From: Bog-473 sp049513455
GTDB lineage: Bacteria > Actinomycetota > Acidimicrobiia > Acidimicrobiales > RAAP-2
Direction of reading: 5' to 3'
DNA length: 64,000 bases
Assembly (NCBI GenBank): GCA_049513455.1
Contig: JBEKWB010000003.1
Coordinates: forward strand, 1-64,000
Under the pieces are notes generated by a model. The model did no database searches, was not told the origin of the DNA, and saw nothing but the letters and a program-made list of their open reading frames with translations. Position numbers and translations under genes: made by a program. Shown here piece after piece: positions 59,669 through 64,000 of this stretch. Numbering within the stretch: the stretch's first letter is position 1; every line of letters begins with the position of its first letter.

Positions 59669-60613
59669 TCAATAGAAGGCGATGCCCACAATCGGGCTGT
59701 TGGTGCTGGCGTTCCCCGCCACACCACAGAACGAGGAATCGCCGAAGTTGTAGACGCTCCCGTCGGACGTGGTGAGGGTGTAGCCGTTTCCGAAGAACGA
59801 TCCGGCGACCCCGGTGACGAGTGCATCCGTCTTCCCTGCGGCCGAGCCGTAGAAAGCGGACGCACCGAACGTGAACACTCCACCATCACTGGCGGCCAGC
59901 ACATAGCCATTGCCGTTCCGTGCCGGTGCGATACCGGCAATGGGCGCGTTCAGAGGTTGCGCGCCCAGCGAACCGTAGAAGGGGGCGTCGCCGAAGCTGA
60001 ACACGCCGCCGTCTGCAGCAACGAGCCAGTAGCCACGGCCATCCTTGGTGGCGGCCATGCCGACGATCGGCTCGTTCAGCTTCGTGCCGCCTTCGGAACC
60101 GTAGAAGGCGGCGTCCCCGAATGCGAAGACACCACCGTCCGAGCCCACGAGCCAATACCCCTGGCCATCGGGCGTCGGAACGATGCCGACGATGGGTGCG
60201 TCGAGGTGAATCGCCCCGGTGGATCCCTCAAAGGGCGCGTCCCCGAAGGAGAAGACGCCACCGTCCGACGCGACCAGCCAGTACCCACGTCCATCGACAC
60301 TGGGTGCGATGCCGACAATCGGCTTGTTGAGGGTCGCCCCACCCTCGGAGCCATAGAATTCGGCGGCCCCGTTGGTGAACACGCCGCCACTGGCCGACAC
60401 CTGCCAGTAGCCTTCTCCGTCGACGCCGGAACAGCCGAGATGGGCCTCCGCGGACGACGTGACGGCAGGGGTTGTGGCGCCCGCCCCTAAGGAGTTGCCC
60501 ACTTGGGCCCCGAGGCCAACTGCCCCCACCGACACCGCCGCCACCGCGGCGGCCGCGAACGTTGCCCCCCTGCGCCTGGCCCGTCTTGCGATTCCACGCT
60601 TTGTCGCCCTCAT
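59669..60613 (-). CDS. Secreted six-repeat beta-propeller-like protein
   Basis: 314 residues from an ATG with GAGGAG 4 nt upstream. An Arg-rich signal peptide (to about residue 45) precedes six repeats of about 42 residues, beginning near 69, 111, 153, 195, 237 and 278. Each has the form GYWLVASDGGVFSFGDAPFYGS, then an IVGIAPTPDG link. The later copies diverge (GYTLTTSDGSVYNFGD). The regular motif fits a six-bladed propeller or similar. Function unknown; such repeat proteins are often found in Acidimicrobiia. It is the first gene of the minus-strand run to 54458. Confidence 0.85.
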   Translation of the reverse strand: MRATKRGIARRARRRGATFAAAAVAAVSVGAVGLGAQVGNSLGAGATTPAVTSSAEAHLGCSGVDGEGYWQVSASGGVFTNGAAEFYGSEGGATLNKPIVGIAPSVDGRGYWLVASDGGVFSFGDAPFEGSTGAIHLDAPIVGIVPTPDGQGYWLVGSDGGVFAFGDAAFYGSEGGTKLNEPIVGMAATKDGRGYWLVAADGGVFSFGDAPFYGSLGAQPLNAPIAGIAPARNGNGYVLAASDGGVFTFGASAFYGSAAGKTDALVTGVAGSFFGNGYTLTTSDGSVYNFGDSSFCGVAGNASTNSPIVGIAFY

Positions 60614-60782
60614 GGGTCTCCTCGTCGGTAGCAGCAACGTGCGGTCTGAAAGGCATTCGGCGCGCCCGGGTCGTTTGGATGACGAGAGAGGGCAATTTCT
60701 CGAATTGATACAGAACCGCAATGCAACGACGGCCGGAGACCGACTTCCGTCACGCTTCGGCCCGGCCGCTACAGTCGTCGGC

Positions 60783-61574
60783 ATGGACCGCTCGGCGAGG
60801 TGGCGGGAGATCGTGGCGCGCCCGGAGGCGGAAATGCCCCTCGACGAGGCCGCGTTGTTGATTGCCGCCACGGCGGACGTCACCGTCGACGTGTCCGTTC
60901 AGCTGGCCCGTCTCGACGAGATGGCCGCGCAGATCGAGCCTGCCGATACCGGGGAGGTGTGCCGGTTCGTCTTCGAGACCCTCGGAGTGCGGGGCGATCA
61001 GAAGACCTATGACGACCCGCGCAACTCCTACCTCGACCAGGTGCTCGACCGCCGGCTCGGCATCCCGATCTCCATCTCGGTCCTCGTCATGGAGATCGGT
61101 CGGCGCTGCGGGGTCGCGCTCGAGGGCGTCGGGATGCCGGGACACTTTCTGTTGCGGGACCCCGGCGAGCCGGACCTTCTCATTGATGCGTTCTCCGGCG
61201 GCCGGCGCCTCGATCGTGGCGCCTGCGCCGAACTCCTACGGGCCGTCGCCGGCGTGGAGGTCCAACTCCTCGACGGCTATCTCGCGCCGGTCGGGCCCCG
61301 GGCCATAGTGGCCCGCATGCTGGCGAACCTCGACCAGAGCTTCCGGAGACGGGACGACAAAGAAGGCCTCCGCTGGGTGACGCGCCTGCGCGCCGGCATA
61401 CCGGGACAGCCGCTGACCGACCTGATCGCGCTGGCCGACACGTTCGCCCGTCTGGGTTGCGTGGACGAAGCGGCGGCGCTCCTCGAAGAGCTGGCCCAGC
61501 GCCCCGGCACCCCGGCCGACGCCGCACGGAGCCTGCGGGCCCGGGGGCGGGGACTTCTCGCTCCCTTCAACTGA
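60783..61574 (+). CDS. SirB1-family transglutaminase-like protein
   Basis: 263 residues. The motifs YDDPRNSYLDQVLDRRLGIP, SISVLVMEIGRRCGV and GVGMPGHFLLR match the SirB1/transglutaminase-core-2 family, with a TPR-like C-terminal part (LADTFARLGCVDEAAALLEEL). The role of this family is unclear. ATG at 60783; the 5' end of the divergent repeat-protein gene lies 169 bp away. The 169-bp gap has no clear promoter signal. Confidence 0.88.
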   Translation: MDRSARWREIVARPEAEMPLDEAALLIAATADVTVDVSVQLARLDEMAAQIEPADTGEVCRFVFETLGVRGDQKTYDDPRNSYLDQVLDRRLGIPISISVLVMEIGRRCGVALEGVGMPGHFLLRDPGEPDLLIDAFSGGRRLDRGACAELLRAVAGVEVQLLDGYLAPVGPRAIVARMLANLDQSFRRRDDKEGLRWVTRLRAGIPGQPLTDLIALADTFARLGCVDEAAALLEELAQRPGTPADAARSLRARGRGLLAPFN

Positions 61575-61611
61575 CCCCGGCGCCGGTGCAGGTGGCCCCC
61601 CCCCGGTTCGC

Positions 61612-62034
61612 TCAGGCCAATGACGCCTCGAGGGTGATCTCGGGTACGCCGGCCAGGGCGCGGCTCACCGGGCAGCCGGCCTTCGCCGCCGCGGCGTGTT
61701 CCAAGAAGGCGGCCTCGTCGATCCCCGGCACCGTGCCCACCGTGACAAGGGCGATTTTGGTGATGGTGGGGGCGCCGTCGACCGGCCGCAGCGTGACCGT
61801 GGCGTCGGTATGCACCGACACCGGAGGTGTGCCCGCCTTGGCGAGGATGTTGGACAGCGCCATGGAGAAGCAGGCGGCGTGCGCCGCCGCGATCAACTGC
61901 TCGGGGTTCGACCCCGGACCGTCCTCGAAACGGGACTTGAACGTGTAGCCACCACTGATGGTGTCGCCCGCGGTGAACGTCCCGGTACCCGTCGGCACGT
62001 CACCCTTCCACTCCGCGCTCCCCTTCGCCGGCAT
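61612..62034 (-). CDS. OsmC-family peroxiredoxin
   Basis: 140 residues, the usual OsmC length. The two reactive Cys are in HAACFSMAL and AGCPVSRAL, and NPEQLIAAAHA is conserved. OsmC/Ohr proteins reduce organic hydroperoxides with cellular thiols. Cytoplasmic. It lies 37 bp past the convergent SirB1-like gene. The next gene, carbonic anhydrase, is 104 bp away on the same strand. Confidence 0.94.
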   Translation of the reverse strand: MPAKGSAEWKGDVPTGTGTFTAGDTISGGYTFKSRFEDGPGSNPEQLIAAAHAACFSMALSNILAKAGTPPVSVHTDATVTLRPVDGAPTITKIALVTVGTVPGIDEAAFLEHAAAAKAGCPVSRALAGVPEITLEASLA

Positions 62035-62138
62035 ATCGTCCTCTCCTTGGTCGTGCTGCTGCGTCGGTCGCTCCCAACCTTATGGGCTGCCGCACGGAGC
62101 GGTCCCGACGCAGGGTCACCGGTCCCCGCCGTCGATGC

Positions 62139-62717
62139 TCAGGTCGCCGCTCCGGCCTTCGTCGCCTCCGGAACCTCGACCAGCCGGCCGGTCGACACGT
62201 CGTAGATGAAGCCGTAGATCGGGATGCGCCCCGGAACCAACGGGTGGTTGCGGATGCGCACCACATCGTCGACCACGCTCTGCTCATTGTCGGGAATGGT
62301 GAGCCAATCCACGTAATTCGCCTCGGTGGACCCCGGTCCCGTGCCGACATCAAAGAACCCGTCCGCGCCGAGTTCGGCGGTCTCGAGGCTGCTCTGCAGC
62401 AAGCCGCGGATCACCTCGTCGGTGAAGAACTCCATGCCGCAGTTCGAATGGTGGATGACGAACCATTCGCTCGTGCCGAGGAGCTTGTAGGAGATGACCA
62501 GCGACCTGATGGCGTCGTCGCTGGCGCGGCCGCCGGCATTGCGGATGACGTGGGCATCACCCTCGCTGAGCCCGGCGTACTTCGCCGGGTCCAGCCGGGC
62601 ATCCATGCAGGTGAGAATCGCGAAATGTCGGGCCGGAGGGAGGGCCAGGTCCCCTTTCGACCCGAATGATGCGACGTACCTCTCGTTGGCCTCCACTACT
62701 TCGTCGTACACCGACAC
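62139..62717 (-). CDS. Beta-carbonic anhydrase
   Basis: 192 residues. Zinc ligands are the Cys-Asp-x-Arg dyad (LTCMDARLDP) and the His-x2-Cys (IHHSNCGM); GGRASDDAIRSL is the conserved active-site loop. It interconverts CO2 and bicarbonate. The 289 bp between this gene and the divergent TPR gene contain the nested inverted repeat described separately and a TATAAC box at 62932. OsmC may be co-transcribed downstream. Confidence 0.95.
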   Translation of the reverse strand: MSVYDEVVEANERYVASFGSKGDLALPPARHFAILTCMDARLDPAKYAGLSEGDAHVIRNAGGRASDDAIRSLVISYKLLGTSEWFVIHHSNCGMEFFTDEVIRGLLQSSLETAELGADGFFDVGTGPGSTEANYVDWLTIPDNEQSVVDDVVRIRNHPLVPGRIPIYGFIYDVSTGRLVEVPEATKAGAAT

Positions 62718-62766
62718 GGTCGATCTCCTCCCATTTGCTCCCGTGGCAATTCGATGCCGGCGGCCG

Positions 62767-62848
62767 GGGAACTACTTGCGCGGAGTGGCTTGGGAGCATT
62801 CCAAAGCCCCGTAGGGGGGGCACGGGGCTTCCCACACAAGTAGTTCCC
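62767..62848. repeat. Nested inverted repeat between divergent genes
   Basis: Outer arms GGGAACTACTTG (62767-62778) and CAAGTAGTTCCC (62837-62848) are perfectly complementary. Inside, AAGCCCCGT (62804-62812) pairs with ACGGGGCTT (62822-62830). An alternative pairing GGCTTGG (62787-62793) with CCAAAGCC (62801-62808) excludes the inner hairpin. No transposase, target duplication or recognised RNA family was seen. Confidence 0.8.
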
Positions 62849-63006
62849 GAACCGTCGGCCCGACGCTCCATCACATTTGGCCGAGCACTGCCCGAAATCC
62901 GAATACTACTATTCTTATTGTTTTGGTCATGTATAACGCATGCGGTGGCGTCTGACAAATCGGACGCGCCAGTGTTCAGGACCCGGCAACCCACAGAGGA
63001 GCAATG

Positions 63007-64000
63007 ATGACCGCAGTCAGGACGGACCGCTGGGGCGTACCGCTGCAGGCCGGTGGCGATGCGGGCGTCTCCCTCTTCGATGAAGCGGTCGAGGGCCTCC
63101 TCTCGCTGCACGGCGAGCCGGTTGCCGCCGCCGAGGCGGCGGTGGCTGCGGACGACGATCTGGTGCTCGGCCACATCCTGCGGGCCTATTTCTCCTTGTA
63201 CCGCACCTCGGCCGCGGGGGTGCACGCGGCCGAAGAGCTCCTCGCGCCATTCGACGGCGCCGGAGGCGCCCTCTCCGAGCGCGAGATCCTCCATCTGCGC
63301 GCCGCCCGCGCGTGGGCGGCCGGTGACTGGGGCGAGGCGGCCCACGGCCTCGAGCGCGCCCTGCTCCACGATTCGCAGGATCTCCTGGCCCTCAAGGTCG
63401 CCCAGGACCTGTATTTCTTCCTCGGGAAGACCCGCGATCTCCAGAGCGTGGTGACGCGGGTACTCCGGGCCTGGCCGGCGCAGAAGCGGGGCTGGGGTTA
63501 TGTCCAGGGCATGTACGCCTTCGGCCTGGAGGAGAACGGCGACTACGCCCAAGCAGAGCTCTTCGCCCGGGCCGCGCTGCACCACAACCCGCGCGACGTC
63601 TGGGCGAATCACGCCCTGGCCCACGTCTTCGAGATGGAGGGCAGGATCGATGAGGGCATACGGTTCCTGACCGAGTCGGTCCCGCATTGGTCGTCGAGCT
63701 TCTTCGCCGTCCACACCTGGTGGCATCAGGCGCTCTACCACCTGGAGCGGGCGGAGTTCGATGCCGCGCTCTCCCTCTATGACGGCCCCATCCGCGGTGT
63801 GCGCTCGCTCGAATGGGTCGACCTCATCGATGCCGCATCACTCCTGTGGCGGTTGTCGCTCTACGGTGTCGACGTGCGTGATCGCAGCGTCACGCTGGCG
63901 GCGGATCTGGCTCAGGTCATCGACGCCCCCACCTATATCTTCAACGACTGGCATGCCGTCATGGCGTTCGGCCTGGCGGGTCGCGTCGACCTGGACGAGC
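63007..64000 (+). CDS. TPR-containing protein, TTC38-like (3' end outside window)
   Basis: At least 331 codons are present and the frame runs off the right edge. The start at the second of two adjacent ATGs has GAGGAG 5 nt upstream. The sequence is a helical repeat: HILRAYFSLYRTSAAGVHAAEELL, DVWANHALAHVFEMEGRIDEG, FFAVHTWWHQALYHLERAEF. This order of segments and the HTWWHxALYHLE motif match the TTC38 tetratricopeptide family. These are probably protein-interaction scaffolds; function unknown. It is divergent from carbonic anhydrase. Confidence 0.85.
   Translation, partial: MTAVRTDRWGVPLQAGGDAGVSLFDEAVEGLLSLHGEPVAAAEAAVAADDDLVLGHILRAYFSLYRTSAAGVHAAEELLAPFDGAGGALSEREILHLRAARAWAAGDWGEAAHGLERALLHDSQDLLALKVAQDLYFFLGKTRDLQSVVTRVLRAWPAQKRGWGYVQGMYAFGLEENGDYAQAELFARAALHHNPRDVWANHALAHVFEMEGRIDEGIRFLTESVPHWSSSFFAVHTWWHQALYHLERAEFDAALSLYDGPIRGVRSLEWVDLIDAASLLWRLSLYGVDVRDRSVTLAADLAQVIDAPTYIFNDWHAVMAFGLAGRVDLDE

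Noticed and set aside
62767..62848. Insertion sequence or miniature transposon
   Set aside because: No transposase, no target-site duplication seen at the flanks, and no second copy in the window; kept as an unexplained structured element.
1..64000. tRNA or rRNA genes
   Set aside because: No cloverleaf or rRNA-like segment was recognised by reading either strand; a dedicated search would be needed to exclude a divergent tRNA.

Overview
The window is GC-rich, densely coded bacterial DNA that reads as a chromosomal segment of an actinobacterium. The markers are a complete GlgE (maltose-1-phosphate) glucan operon with a fused TreS-maltokinase, two mycothiol-type DinB/maleylpyruvate-isomerase-like proteins, an F420/PPOX-type oxidoreductase, an NDMA-dependent alcohol dehydrogenase, many GTG starts, and a secreted protein made of GYWLVASDGGVFSFGDAPFYGS-like repeats. 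I associate those repeats with Acidimicrobiia, but that class-level placement is inference. I recognise no rRNA, tRNA, CRISPR array, transposase, phage gene or replication origin.

Layout. 1-4430 (minus): the 3'-truncated end of a type IV pilus operon, pilB-pilC-prepilin. 4586-8440: an ABC-F ATPase, an NDMA-type alcohol dehydrogenase and a patatin-like lipase. 8641-15609: a flippase-like membrane protein coupled to a lipoprotein, a divergent MarR/DMT-transporter pair around a palindrome, a cyclopropane-fatty-acid-synthase-like methyltransferase, and an MFS exporter with its MerR regulator. 15817-19992: four envelope proteins (a lysozyme/Rpf-like secreted protein and three poorly known membrane proteins). 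20117-25868: hydrolase, dehydrogenases, FKBP isomerase, F420/PPOX enzyme, acyl-CoA dehydrogenase, quinone oxidoreductase and SDR. 26058-28407: thioredoxin facing a MerR gene, then an encapsulin shell gene with its ferritin-like cargo. 28608-35413: amidohydrolase, two CoA-transferases, an enoyl-CoA hydratase and an acyl-CoA synthetase, probably acyl-CoA catabolism. 35500-41370: siderophore-interacting reductase, MFS exporter, TetR with a clear operator, two DinB-type proteins and a hydrolase. 41408-53258 (minus): glgE, treS-mak, malQ, glgB and glgX, the first four linked by 4-bp overlaps. 53259-54390: an upstream region with a candidate leader peptide, a hairpin, a 15-bp minisatellite and a small protein. 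54458-60613 (minus): a seven-gene run holding a secreted repeat protein, a Tat-signal small protein, DUF4331, a His-rich small protein, Maf, MarR and an MFS exporter paralogous to the one at 13314. 60783-64000: SirB1-like protein, OsmC, beta-carbonic anhydrase, an intergenic nested inverted repeat, and a right-truncated TPR protein.

How the parts work together. TreS and maltokinase make maltose-1-phosphate from trehalose, GlgE polymerises it, GlgB branches the glucan, and MalQ and GlgX remodel or debranch it. The ferritin-like cargo carries a C-terminal loading peptide and is translationally coupled to the encapsulin, forming an iron-storage compartment. The two paralogous exporters are each paired with a different class of regulator (MerR and MarR). 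The least explained material is the leader/minisatellite region at 53809-54390, the nested inverted repeat at 62767-62848, a CoA-transferase with permuted domain order at 29993-31192, and the three membrane proteins at 16980-19992.
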